Shown piece by piece: positions 23,799 through 34,399 of a DNA stretch of 64,000 bases (the first letter of the stretch is position 1; the number at the start of each line of letters is the position of its first letter). Where the stretch lies: assembly GCA_037957365.1 (NCBI GenBank), contig JARHVA010003528.1:372001-436000 (forward strand), read 5' to 3'. The notes below the pieces were generated by a model. The model did no database searches and was not told the DNA's origin. It saw nothing but the letters and a program-made list of their open reading frames with translations. The position numbers were made by a program, and so were the translations under genes. The DNA is from Torreya grandis. Lineage: Eukaryota; Streptophyta; Pinopsida; Cupressales; Taxaceae.

Positions 23799-25010
23799 TG
23801 TAGACACCAAAATTATGTCACACACACATGCGTAACTCAATTTGTCAAAAACCACCTAAGCCCATTTTAATAATAAAAATTAATCTCCCTAACCCATAAT
23901 TTCACCCATCACACATTTAATAAATTTAAAATACTTAATTAAGTTAATTAAAAACCCCTATCGACACCTTGGCCACCTCACCCTATGACTAATTCTCCTT
24001 TGGTGAGTCACCTCAAGACCTAGTCCCCTCATCTTAACTACTTAAGACTTATTCCCACTTCCAAACTAAATTCCTAAATAACTACTTCCTTCCTAACCTC
24101 TTATTTTTACCATTTTATAATGGGTGTCACACTTGGCATAGCACAAAAACAACATTTTGAATAAATCATAGTACACCTATGTTACACAACCAAATCACAT
24201 TCACATAAACAAGCATAAAAAATCACCTGAGAAAAATTCCATAAGGATTTCATCACCTAGAGAATCACCTTACCCTACTCGTCTATCCTAATTGGATTTC
24301 ACCACCAATGGGATAACCTACTCCATTATCTAGCAGAGTATAATGTCTAGATAGAAGGTGTATTTTGGCTAAGCGGCTTAGCTCAACTCTAGGTTTGTGA
24401 AGTGTGGAGAGTAAGCTCCTATAACAAGCCACGTACATGGTCTAAAATATATTCCATCTTGAGCACCAAAACAAACCTAAAACCATCTCTAGATTACTTT
24501 CTATTACCTTTAATAACCAAATTCTCTCCTCACTATCTGATTAAAGCATAAGCCAACATGAGACTAAAATTAATCTCTAACACTTAATAGTTGTTGGTTG
24601 CATGTTATTTTTCTCCTTTTCAATTGCCTTATATATTTTTGAGTTTTTAAGGATGACTTTATATGGATTCACAAAATCAATACTATTTCTAAAACTTAGT
24701 TTATATAACTTGTTATCTCAGGTTTTCTAAGTGTTATTCCCTCTTACATATACCTTTTACATCCATTATTTTACCTATTTTTATCCTCTGATATCTTATA
24801 AAATTATATTTTCCATTTCCAAAGATTTTATAGTGACTAACATTGGTTATCACTACCGGTATTGATAGACTTTAGCTACCGACATCAGTTATTCCATCAA
24901 TGTTGGTGAATTATTCCTACTAACATTGGTCATATCTACTGATATCGATGACTGTGTAGTTTTATTTTCTCAAAACAAAAAAACTAAAATAACCCATTTT
25001 CTTGCACTCA
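23799..25010 (+). repeat. 5' LTR of element B
   Basis: 1212 bp, TGTAGACACCAAAATTATG ... CTTGCACTCA. The first 320 bp align at about 90% with 61511-61910. The end GCACTCA matches GCACCTCA at the other LTR. The two LTRs differ at a CA tract (four units here, about 38 in the 3' LTR) and in the middle. A cluster of GACATCGATGAC-like words lies at 24845-24960. Confidence 0.7.
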
Positions 25011-25134
25011 AAATTGGTTTTTATTTATTCTATTTTAAATATAGAGTAGTAAGACTATTTAAACCACCTCTTGCATTGTATTGACACGAGCTCAAGCCAA
25101 AATTCCACCTTCCCCTTTTACTTTTGATTTTCTC
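25011..25134. other. Leader of element B
   Basis: AT-rich leader between LTR and gag. No clear primer-binding site can be assigned. AAATTGGTTTTT at 25011 and TTGACACGAGCTCAAGCC at 25081 are candidates. Confidence 0.35.
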
Positions 25135-26610
25135 ATGGAGTATACTTCAAATACAAAGCATACTCCTAACCCTAACCAAATTCCCATTGTTCCTAAGAGA
25201 GATAAAGATTTTGTTAAATTTCTTGATCATAATGTGGAAGCCCTTTAGCATTACCTTGCTATTAGTCAAACCCGTAATTCTATGAGTGACCCAATCTATG
25301 ATTTACCAACCTTTTTAATGGAGATAACCTTAGTTTTAGTTGCATCCACTATTTTTCCCATGTTTACCTAAACCACCACTTTGATAAATAACACAACTAT
25401 AAATAATGTCCAAAATGTGGCATTTCCAAATACCCAATCCTACCTAAACACTAGCGTAGCTTCCCTACTCTCACAACCACAATCAGTTCAGCCAAGTCAC
25501 ACCCCATTCTAGAATTTAGTGGTGCCTATTCCATCTACCCTCATTCTTATAATTACTTGAGTTGTGACTCACCCTTCACCCAATCTAACTATGCCAATAA
25601 TTTGACCTATAGTAACAACAACCAACCAATGTATAGTCCTAACCCAATGGGACAAGTCCCTTATATTTTCACACCTCAGCTTGCACCGACACAACCTCAT
25701 CAAGATATTTCATACACTCCCTCTGATTCCTATGATCTTCCCTATAACTTAGGAGGAATCCACCAAACTAATCCCCCTCCTAACCTCATTAATATGCTAA
25801 TGGACAAGATGTCTAATTTAGAGACATCTATTTCTAGTTCAAGGAATGCACTATCTTATGATCAGCTATGCAATGAACCAATCCATCCTTCAATGTCTAT
25901 TTTCCATTAGCCAATCCAATGGGAAATCCCTAAATTTACTCTTTTTTTAGTAAATAGGACCCACAATAATATTTGTGAGAATTTAGACATGCTTGTTATT
26001 TAATAGGATATGATAATGCGTTACTACTTCATACTTTCCTTATGTCTCTTTTAGGTGCTACCTTGGATTGGTATAGCTCTATACCTCATCACTCTCTTGT
26101 CTTATTTACCCAACTTGTAAAAATATTCCTAGACCATTTCTCTATTAACATGTCTAAGAAGGTTTCTATAATAGACCTATATTCTATCAAATAATTTGAT
26201 GACGAGTCTATTGCTAATTTTATTGCTCATTGGAAGAGCTTGATCAATCAAATCTCCTTATATTTACTCCAACTTGAGCTTATTGAGATTTTCTCAAGGG
26301 CATGTGCTAAGCACATCTCATCTACACTCTAGGTATAAAATTTTTTCACATTTGATGAAGCTTTTACCATGGCTCAAAAACTTGAGGTTCATGATATTGA
26401 TGAAGGCAAAGTCAAGTTACATAGTAAGAATCCCAATACCAAGACATATGACTCCTCCTCTAAAACTTATCCCTCTAACCAAAATGGAAAAAGATCCACC
26501 AACGTAGTGGTCATTAAGTTAGCCTTTTCCACAACCACAAACCAATCAAATACTTTAACTTCTCAAAATCTAACCAAGCAATTCCAACAATGGTATGAGC
26601 AAAGATAATA
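25135..26610 (+). pseudogene. gag: gag of element B (broken)
   Basis: The ATG at 25135 begins MEYTSNTKHTPNPNQIP, followed by FVKFLDHNVEAL.HYLA, parallel to element A. An open 117-codon Asn/Pro/Tyr-rich stretch lies at 25557-25910. The gag core follows as LDWYSSIPHHSLVLFTQL (about 26065-26115), FLDHFSINMSKKV, IDLYSIK, DDESIANFIAHWKSLINQ (about 26200-26250), then FFTFDEAFTMAQKLEVHDID (to about 26405). Stops are mostly TAG; one frame change lies near 26260-26340. Confidence 0.75.
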
Positions 26611-26639
26611 TAATCTCATTGGGGAATCATATACATCCA

Positions 26640-28108
26640 TTTTGGAGAAACTATTATAGCAGGTGTCATAACCCTTCCTCATATTAAACCTCATATATAG
26701 TTTGACCCTTCCTATCCTATCCCAACTTGGTATAAGGAGGATGAGTTTTGTGTTTACCATTGAGTTGAATGTCACAACTCTAATAATTTCAAGATGTTCA
26801 AGAACATTGTTCAAGATATCCTTGATATAGGTGAGCTCATCTTGGATGATTCTAATGCACCTCTCAATCAAAGTATGGATGTGTTCAAACACCCTTTTCC
26901 TAACCATTCACCAAACCAAAATCTTATCTAGTCTATAACTAACTCAGGTGATCATAATATCCATATGGTTAATATGGTCCTTCCTTTATCTTTAGTTTAA
27001 CTGACCCCTCAATAAGAGACACCTATTTCATCGAATCCTCCCACATATTTAGTGGCACCTATTTTTCCCATTCTTCCTCCTCAAGTAGAAGATCCTATTT
27101 CACACATTCCACCCCCTTTAGAGGAAGATATTCCTTTACCACTCCTTTTACCACTTGAGGAGCTTGCAATCCTAATTCTATTTGCACCAATATTACCTAT
27201 CTTCTTATCGTTTGAAGGCCACACTCTACCAGTTCCTCAACCACATGTTGAAGGGAACATCATTCCTATATTATACCCTCTTAAGGAACCTTCTTCTCCT
27301 ACTTCTCCTACATATATAGAGAGTGGTACCCCACACATTTCACCTTTGCACCTAGAAGAGTCCATATCATCTACTTCCATAATAGATAAGAGACCTATTT
27401 TGCCTACTCTAGTTACACCACTCTTACCCCTTATTTTACCTATAGAGGACCATACTTTACCCATGCCTCACCCACATGTTGAGGGAGCCATAATACCTAT
27501 GATTTACCAACTTAAGGAACCTACTTCACCTACCTCCCTTCCACCCATGGTAGATCGAGTCTCTTCTCCTATCTCTATCAAAGAAGACCATGTTGTGGTT
27601 CTTTCTCATCTTTGGCTCAAAATAGTAAAAACCAAAAATTTCCCTCTTTCCCAAACATTGTATATTTTTAAAGATGTAATCATAAGGCCTAATTTAAATT
27701 CATTAAAACCCTTCTCACATTTTGTAAAAAGTCTAGAATTTATTGACTCCATGGAACTTGACCATGCATCATTTTGGGACTAGTTTAAAACTCCATATCC
27801 AGCACAAAGAATGTTGAACTTTTCCACCAATCCCCTTACTACCCTTTACCCTAAGGTCTTGGAAAAAGATAGAGTTTCAAAAAAATCATAATAAGTTCAT
27901 CCATCTATGTTAGAACCCTCAACTTTGTAGGAATCTACTACATTAAGGCAAATCGGGCCTTTAGGTGTACACCCTATTTCTAATTTAACTCATCCACATA
28001 TGAAATTAGATTTGAATCCTCAAACACAAGTTGTAGTTTCTCACCCTAAAACATGGAAGAATGTTAAGCCTTCTAGACCTTTCCAATCCCTTCTTCAACC
28101 CTCAACTT
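26640..28108 (+). pseudogene. Zinc-like motif and Pro-rich linker of element B, first part
   Basis: TWYKEDEFCVYH (about 26728-26763) with a downstream CHNSNNF is the Tat gag zinc-like motif with its last Cys lost, then IVQDILDIGELILDD. From 27052 a 243-codon open stretch is Pro/Leu/Glu-rich and contains two copies of a unit with HTLP.P.PHVEG.IIP and LKEP.SPTS (about 27225-27310 and 27450-27535). The linker is cut at 28108 by insertion of E and resumes at 53658. Confidence 0.65.
28104..28108. repeat. TSD AACTT, left copy (element E)
   Basis: AACTT precedes TGTTGTTCCC. The exact right copy is at 53653-53657, after ...CACCCAACA. Confidence 0.92.
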
Positions 28109-28111
28109 TGT

Positions 28112-28146
28112 TGTTCCCAAAATTAGCTACGCTAATATTTGGAACA
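28112..28146. other. Terminal hairpin of the E LTR
   Basis: TGTTCCCAAAATTAGC and GCTAATATTTGGAACA form a 16-bp inverted repeat with two mismatches and a 3-bp loop at the very start of the LTR. The 3' LTR keeps it at 44885-44919. Confidence 0.75.
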
Positions 28147-28361
28147 GCCCCTATGAAACTTGTCTGTTTCATGTTTTTCGCTCTAAGTTCATTTTTTTGA
28201 GGCAAGTTTTTGTTGTTTTTGTGTTTGATCTACTAGCCTCATTCAAATTTTATGGCATTCCCTTATTTAATTTTCCAAAAAACATGAAAACTATTATAAT
28301 CTTGATGTGGCCAGAAGAATAAAGTTTTCATTTCCCATAGTTAGCATTTTCTAGTGTTTCC

Positions 28362-29360
28362 ATGTAGGGGTGGCATTTTTTGCCACCACTACATTTGATT
28401 TATATTTTCTATGTAAAGGCAACATTTTTCACTACCCTTACATCTATCATGCAAGAGCGGCAAAATTTTCCACCCTTGCATCCTTTGAATCTCTTCCATG
28501 CAAGAGTGGCGATTTTCACCGGCCCTTCATATCTTTTCAAACTCTCATGTAGGAGTGGTGAATTTTGCCACCCCTACATGACCTCAATTTTTGCACGTGG
28601 CATTTATGGCCATGGACATCAAGTGGTTGGGGGTGATTTTCACCCCCACTTAATCTCTTTTTGGTCCATTCAACCTTATTCTTCCATTATTCCTCCTGCT
28701 CTCTGCCTCTAGATGATCAAGCAAGTAAGAGGAAGCACATTTTCACTAGATTTGAACCTCATTTCATGTTGTTCTTTAGGTAGGGTTTTGTTTTTGTTTT
28801 TATTTTTTTCTCTCTTATATTTTTATGTTGTTTTTCTTTCTTCTAGTTGTTATTTTCATTTTTCTTCTCTTTCCTCCCCTACTTCTTTTTCTTGATCCAA
28901 ACAAGGCATTTCCTATTCGACCTCCACCATGCCTTGACACACCTCTTTCCACCCTTCCCATTTGGCCTTTTTCCTCCCATGTTAGGGAAGTAAATTTGTC
29001 TACCCTCACATCTCCCAAATCCTTACCCATGTAAGGATAGTGAAAATTTCCACCCTAACACAAGTCCCTAACCTCTAGTCACATGCATCGGTGGCAACTT
29101 TTGCCATTGATGCAACTCAACCCAGACTAAGTGTAAGGCTAGCAAAAATTGCCACCATTACACCTAACTTTCCTACCAAGTGTAAGGGTAGGGATTTTTT
29201 CCACCCTTACACTCCAACTCATTTCACATGCATCGATGGTAATTTTTGTTGCTGATACATCCTTCTAATCACCCAATGTGCAAGGGTGGCAATTTTTCCT
29301 ATCGATACACATAGAACTCCTTCCACATGCAAGGGAAACAATTCTTGCCACCCTTGCATA
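28362..29360. repeat. Array of 14 imperfect palindromes in U3 of the E 5' LTR
   Basis: Units of about 34 bp of the form CATGCAAGGGTGGCAA + T-rich centre + its complement, ending ACCCTTGCATG. They occur near 28362, 28410, 28447, 28497, 28543, 28622, 28979, 29030, 29082, 29130, 29178, 29229, 29273 and 29324. Stems use alternate outer arms (TGTAGGGG, TGCAAGGG, TGCATCG, AGTGTAAGG). The 3' LTR carries the same 14 in the same order. The short ORFs here are by-products of the repeats. Confidence 0.85.
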
Positions 29361-29612
29361 CCTTCTCCCCATTTTTCCTAACTCTAGGAAATTTTGTTTT
29401 TTCATTTTTCCTCGAGTCTGCTCCCCTTTCCTTTTACTTTTTGACCTGATCTCACCTCAGCCCTTTCAAGAGCATTTCCCTAGTCATGATCACCCAACAT
29501 GTAATTGTCCCAAATTGCCAATATTTTCCCTAATTGTGCGATCATGACTCTTATCACAGTTCCTCCTTGAGATCCTTCTTTGTCAATGTATTCTCAATAG
29601 AGGCTCATCTTG
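29361..29612. other. Spacer between palindrome array and U3 ORF
   Basis: Pyrimidine-rich sequence ending GAGATCCTTC...AGGCTCATC before the ORF's ATG. No ORF of its own. It would be the leader of any transcript that starts in or upstream of the palindrome array. Confidence 0.4.
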
Positions 29613-32132
29613 ATGACTAAAGCTTCTCCAAAGAAGTTAAAGGTGATGAAATATCAATATCAAGGTATTTTTTCTATCACCTCAGTCACTTCTAATGTCG
29701 ATGACATTAGGGACATAAAGATCAGCCACGTTGATATGACCAAGTTTGTGGAGAGAACCAAGGCAAAAAATTCAAGTTATGAAATGAAAAGGATAATTGA
29801 AAGCAACATACATCTAGTCTCCTCTTTCACTGTGGTAGCACATCACACATAGTTCATTCTCCAGTGCACCCAATTCTACAACAAAGAGACCAGAGCTGTG
29901 TCAGATACTAGTGGCAATGTGGTAATTTGAATGGACTCTGAATTCATTAATAAAGTTTCCATGTGCCCTCCTATTATCGAAGTATTGAAGATTGACTTCA
30001 TTAAAGCATAGAAGAAATAGGATAAAGATCTTGAGAAGGTGAAGAAGGTGATCAACAATAGGTGGCTGAAGACTCCCAGAGCTAACTTATCCAGATGACC
30101 ATGAAATTTTTTGAGGAGTGACTTTATAGAGGAAGTTGATGACTTAATTACTCTTCTCAGTAGAGTATGAGGTTTACCCTCTTCTTCTCAATTTCATGAA
30201 TGGATGTATCCCTTTATCAAGATAATCCTCTGAGAGAAACAAGTCATCTTCAGGGGTGAACAGATAAGCAATGCTCTGCACGAGCAATTGACCAAAGTGT
30301 CTACTACTTCAAAGTTTGATATGACTTCATACTTGGTGTACATTACAACTTCAATGAGAACCTTTCTAGGTTTGACGTCAGAAGGAGATAAAAAAACCAC
30401 CCCTATTTATCAATATTACCCTCAAATAACACTAAAGGGATCAATCCATCACTTTAGGAGGGTAAATGATGCCTTCTTCATAGTATTTTTGTGTCTTTTT
30501 GATCCTCAATTGGAATAGAAGAGAGTATCAGATGAAGCCTAGACTGTCATCAATGACTTTGGCTATATGTTCTTACAATTGCCTATTTTTTTATATCTAT
30601 TGGTTAGCTTTTTCCAAGGCTATCCCTATATGCTCCATAAATTCCCTTCTAATAAATTAGTCTTAATGGAGCTATGTAGACAAGTTATTGTCATGCACAA
30701 TAAATAAATGAAACTTAAGAAACTAAGTTTTAGGTTCCCAATCAAAATTGGTAGATATTCAGTTTTGACCACTACAAAAGCAAGGGCAATGGAGACTGAA
30801 ATGCAACTTGTCACCATGAAGCATTTCAAAAAAGGGCCCAAATTTGACTATAGGGGTGTCAAAGAAATTATCAGAAGGAAGACTCAATTTTGTGAACCCA
30901 TGATCAAAGACATCTAGATAGATTTGAGGATAACAGAAGATATCAAGAAAATGGACTACAACAGACTATCTCTAGAACAAGTCAAATATCTAGGGCTCAC
31001 TGATATTCCTCCAAATCTAATAGATGATAAAGATCTAGTCAATAGCAAGTATCTTGCTAAACAAATTACTAAATCTCCTCTTCCTCCAATTTAATGGTCT
31101 CAAAAAGAGTTGACCTCTTTAAGGATGAGATTCAAACCAATATTGGCTAACACCAATGATTGGGTAGCAAACATAGGGATAACATTAAAAGAATTCATCA
31201 CAAGATCAGAGGCTAAATTATAAGAAGAGATAAAGAAAAGAGTAGAAAATAGGACAAAGAATAAAAGTGATGTTCCTTCTCCTTCTAAGCCCCACAAGCC
31301 TAGGATCATCTTTGTGTCTAAGAAACCAAAGGTTGTTGAGAAAGAACCAGAGTCAACAGATATGGGGGTTGAGAAACAAAGTGCCCAAGAACAAGAAATA
31401 AAATAGATGGAAATAGATGATATGCCTACAAATCAATAGGGAATAGAAACTCTATCTCCACAAGAGGGGGCATAGCCAGTTGTAAGAGTTTCTTCTTCTC
31501 CACCCTAATCACCTATTATAGCTCCACCCATTTCTCCCATCAGTATTCCTTCCTCTAGAGCCACCTCTCCTTCTAGATTTTATTTTGGCAACCCTTTAAG
31601 GCACTTTTGGAGATGTTCTTCAACCATCAAGATCTATCCCCAATCTTTCATCTCCTTCTTTAAACATCAGATATAGTTTTACCTTCGACCAATCAGTGGC
31701 TGGTGCAATTTTGCCTAGTACTATGCCTACTACACCCACTACACCCCTTATTCCCATCAACAGTGCTAATTTTACCCTAATGACACTAAATACAGGGACT
31801 ATTCTTCTGTAAGTGCTTTTAATCTCCCACCTTGGTTGTCAATTTTCACACCTAAAATAAAAAAGAAAGCCATCTCTCTAAATGACTTTGATTTAGGTAA
31901 AATAATGCTAGTGAAAGCTAAGGCCCCCAAGAAGCCAAGAATCCTTTCAAAAATGATTAGAGATAAGGGGCAAAAGATTTTAGAGATAGCCAAACCTCCA
32001 TAGGATGCAACCCTATAAAATTTTGATATGAGCAGCTACTCCATTTCTCAAATTGAGTTGGGTAAAATAACTCACGAGGGTGTCAAGAGTGATTTGTAGT
32101 CTGCAATGGATATAATGGTCTAGAAACTTGAC

Positions 32133-32227
<95 letters not shown>

Positions 32228-33043
32228 TACAAGGTAAAGGTGGAACAATTATTTACAGTGATTAGGAGATTCACTTTTGACTCAGAGGTGGCAACTCTAG
32301 AGGCCTTCTCCATAGATGACTCTATAATCTAGAAGGTAGAGAAGACATATCTAAAGGGAAAAGTACTTGAAGATTACCTAGATAAGATCCATGCACAAGG
32401 GATTTCCTTGTTTATAGAAGTAGCTGAGAAGATAGGTAAAAGTAAGAAAATGAGAACAGAATTAGAAGACCTTATCTCTATTATTTTTCAAGATATTGAC
32501 AGCACAAAAAAATATCTTAGCAAGTGGATAGAGATGAAAGAGTGGAAGAAATGTACCTTAGTATCAATCAGTGTCATTTCCAATAGATATTCTTGTATTG
32601 AAATCAAAGAATCACTAATATATAGTATCTAGGTACTTAAGGAATTGATCAATGACCTCAAATCTTCCAAGGATGCCAGTGAAGAAAGTGACACCAGCCT
32701 GCTAAATAGATTGGAAGAATTACCTTGTAGAGTCACCTCTCGATACAACCAATTCATTTTAGTAGAAGAAATGATTTAAGAATTAGAAGGTATGATCTAA
32801 AGGGAATTTGAGGAGAGAGAATTTTCAATGACTTTCATGGATAATATTTTAGATAATCAGTTAACTTTGGATAATCTGAGAACAATGTTAACTAGTCATG
32901 CAAAAGCAATCATAGTAGTGAGAGACACTACAGTCAGAGTTAAGGTGATTTTTAAAAATACTATTGCATCATACAGTATAAGGATATAGGCATCTATTGC
33001 CATGTATGATGTTCATCTGAAGAAATCTAGTGACAAGAGTTGA
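29613..33043 (+). pseudogene. Long unrecognised ORF in U3 of element E, 5' LTR copy
   Basis: ATG at 29613 (MTKASPKKLKVMKYQYQGIF) to TGA at 33041-33043, about 1,140 codons with stops and at least one frame slip. N-terminal half: probably globular, with phrases HVDMTKFVERTKAK, IIESNIHLVSSF, NNRWLKTPRANL, HEWMYPFIKII, TSYLVYITTSMRTFLGLTSE. Middle: basic, Ser/Pro-rich (SPSKPHKPRIIFVSKKPK near 31284-31337, PPISPISIPSSRATSPS near 31530-31575). C-terminal: charged, coiled-coil-like, including an Arg-Glu run at the GA tract and TELEDLISIIFQDIDSTKKY (about 32456-32515). I recognise no family. It is not gag, PR, RT, RNase H, IN or PMD. Confidence 0.7.
32136..32222. repeat. (AG)n tract inside the U3 ORF
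   Basis: About 43 AG units coding an Arg-Glu run. The matching place in the 3' LTR (51842-51860) has only about 9 units, so the tract lengthened here or shrank there after insertion. Confidence 0.95.
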
Positions 33044-33229
33044 ACTATTCTTCCATACTCTCTTCTTCATTCTTCTCATGTACTTTGTAATTGACTTGGG
33101 AAATTTTCACATGCACTTTTGTAATATGTAATTACATGTAAAAATATAGAAAAGTCTCCAAGTCAACATTGACTCATCTTTGACTAGGTTTTCTATATTT
33201 AAATATTTTCCAATTTTAAAGTTTTTTTC

Positions 33230-33230
33230 C

Positions 33231-33263
<33 letters not shown>
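33230..33263 (+). promoter_or_regulatory. TATA region of the E 5' LTR, microsatellite-expanded
   Basis: CCTATATATA... passes into a GA run and then GGGAACCTCTTTTGTGGGAG. The 3' LTR has the compact form CCCTATATATATAGAGGGAG (52872-52891), which looks like an ordinary TATA box about 25-30 bp upstream of a start site. The U3 ORF lies wholly upstream, so these would be U3 (with ORF) and R/U5. Promoter function is inferred from sequence only. Confidence 0.5.
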
Positions 33264-33851
33264 GGAACCTCTTTTGTGGGAGATCTCTGCATAATTGAGA
33301 GCAAAAACTCTGCCTAAATTGAGATACTTCTTGAGACTTTGATCTCAGCTTGTAAATCATATTTTATTGAAGGAATGAGAAGCAGGTTATTTTCAAACTT
33401 TGTGTTGAAATAATTTGTGTTATTTAGGAAATTGTTCTTATGTTCTCTTTCTTAATAATCTCTCATCTGTTTGATTAAATAAGCAAAGTGTGTGTGTTGA
33501 AATTATCTAAGGACATTTCGAAGGATATCTGTAAGACTTTGAACTACCTTTATCCTTTGTGATCTTAGTATCTATTGTAGTTTTAGGTGAAGACTTTGAG
33601 CTTTACTTCACTCTACTATTACGTATGCTTCAAATCAGTGAAGGAGGCAATGAAAGACTTTTGTGCTTTCATGGGTTTTCTTGTGGACCTAGTTACTATT
33701 CAAGGAGACTTTTTGCTATTTGCTGAATATTATTTCTGAAGGAAGAGGAATGCTTTCAATAATCAACTAGAATTTCTCTTTTGCTCTGTGAACATCATCT
33801 ATGAAAAAAGAGAGATGGATGGTGTTATCCTACCCTGAGTATTATTTTCTA

Positions 33852-33854
<3 letters not shown>

Positions 33855-33901
<47 letters not shown>

Positions 33902-33905
33902 TATA
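33855..33905. repeat. TA microsatellite in U5 of the E 5' LTR
   Basis: TA tract with one TG interruption. The 3' LTR has only a short TATATATA at the same place (about 53479). Confidence 0.9.
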
Positions 33906-34064
33906 AGTGATTTATAGGGAACCTCTCCTTAATGAGAGGAGAGATTTATCTCATTAAGATGTGGTAAACTCACACTTTTTACTATATAAATCTCCTTGTA
34001 TTGTGGTTGATATACCCATTTTGCCATCAGTTAGCTGATGACAAAATATTCACCCAACAACTTT

Positions 34065-34089
34065 TGGTGACTTTCTTGAGGATCAAACG
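34065..34089 (+). other. Decayed primer-binding site of element E (tRNA-Asp-like)
   Basis: TGGTGACTTTCTTGAGGATC starts 5 bp after the LTR. Compared with the complement of the plant tRNA-Asp 3' end as I know it, about 17 of 25 positions agree, and most mismatches are C-to-T or G-to-A. The GGATC.AAC T-loop part is kept. Confidence 0.45.
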
Positions 34090-34399
34090 TTCATTTTGAA
34101 GCCTCAAGCTTTAACTTGAAGCATCTCGAATTCCTTTTTCATTTTACACTCTAGTAGATCCACCATACACATGAGGCTATAGAGCTCAAGGTATTGTTGA
34201 TCCTATATTTGAGTTGGTGTGACAAACTAATTTTGAGATTTCTCCTCCACCATCTCACCTTTAGTGAACTAGGAGTTTCCCTCCTACCAATGCCAGATCT
34301 CCCACACCTGATGAAGCTTCTAGTCTCAGTATTGGTAAAGTTTTGTCTATATTGACCCCACCAAAAAAATTTATCCTGTGATTCAATAGTCCTATCATA

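Larger units (their letters stand above)
28109..34059 (+). repeat. 5' LTR of element E
   Basis: 5951 bp. Starts TGTTGTTCCCAAAATT and ends TATTCACCCAACA. Parts in order: terminal hairpin (28112-28146), array of 14 palindromes (28362-29360), U3 ORF (29613-33043), TATA region (about 33230-33252), and R/U5 with a second TA tract (33855-33905). Collinear with 44882-53652 throughout except at G2 and microsatellite length differences. Short stretches I compared differ by about 6-12%. Confidence 0.93.

Noticed and set aside
28370..29034. Several short ORFs in U3 between 28.4 and 29.5 kb
   Set aside because: They coincide with the palindrome array, lie in different frames, and are not kept consistently in the 3' LTR.
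28362..29360. CRISPR-like array in the E LTR
   Set aside because: Units are imperfect palindromes with variable spacing and no constant repeat or unique spacers, and the context is a plant LTR.
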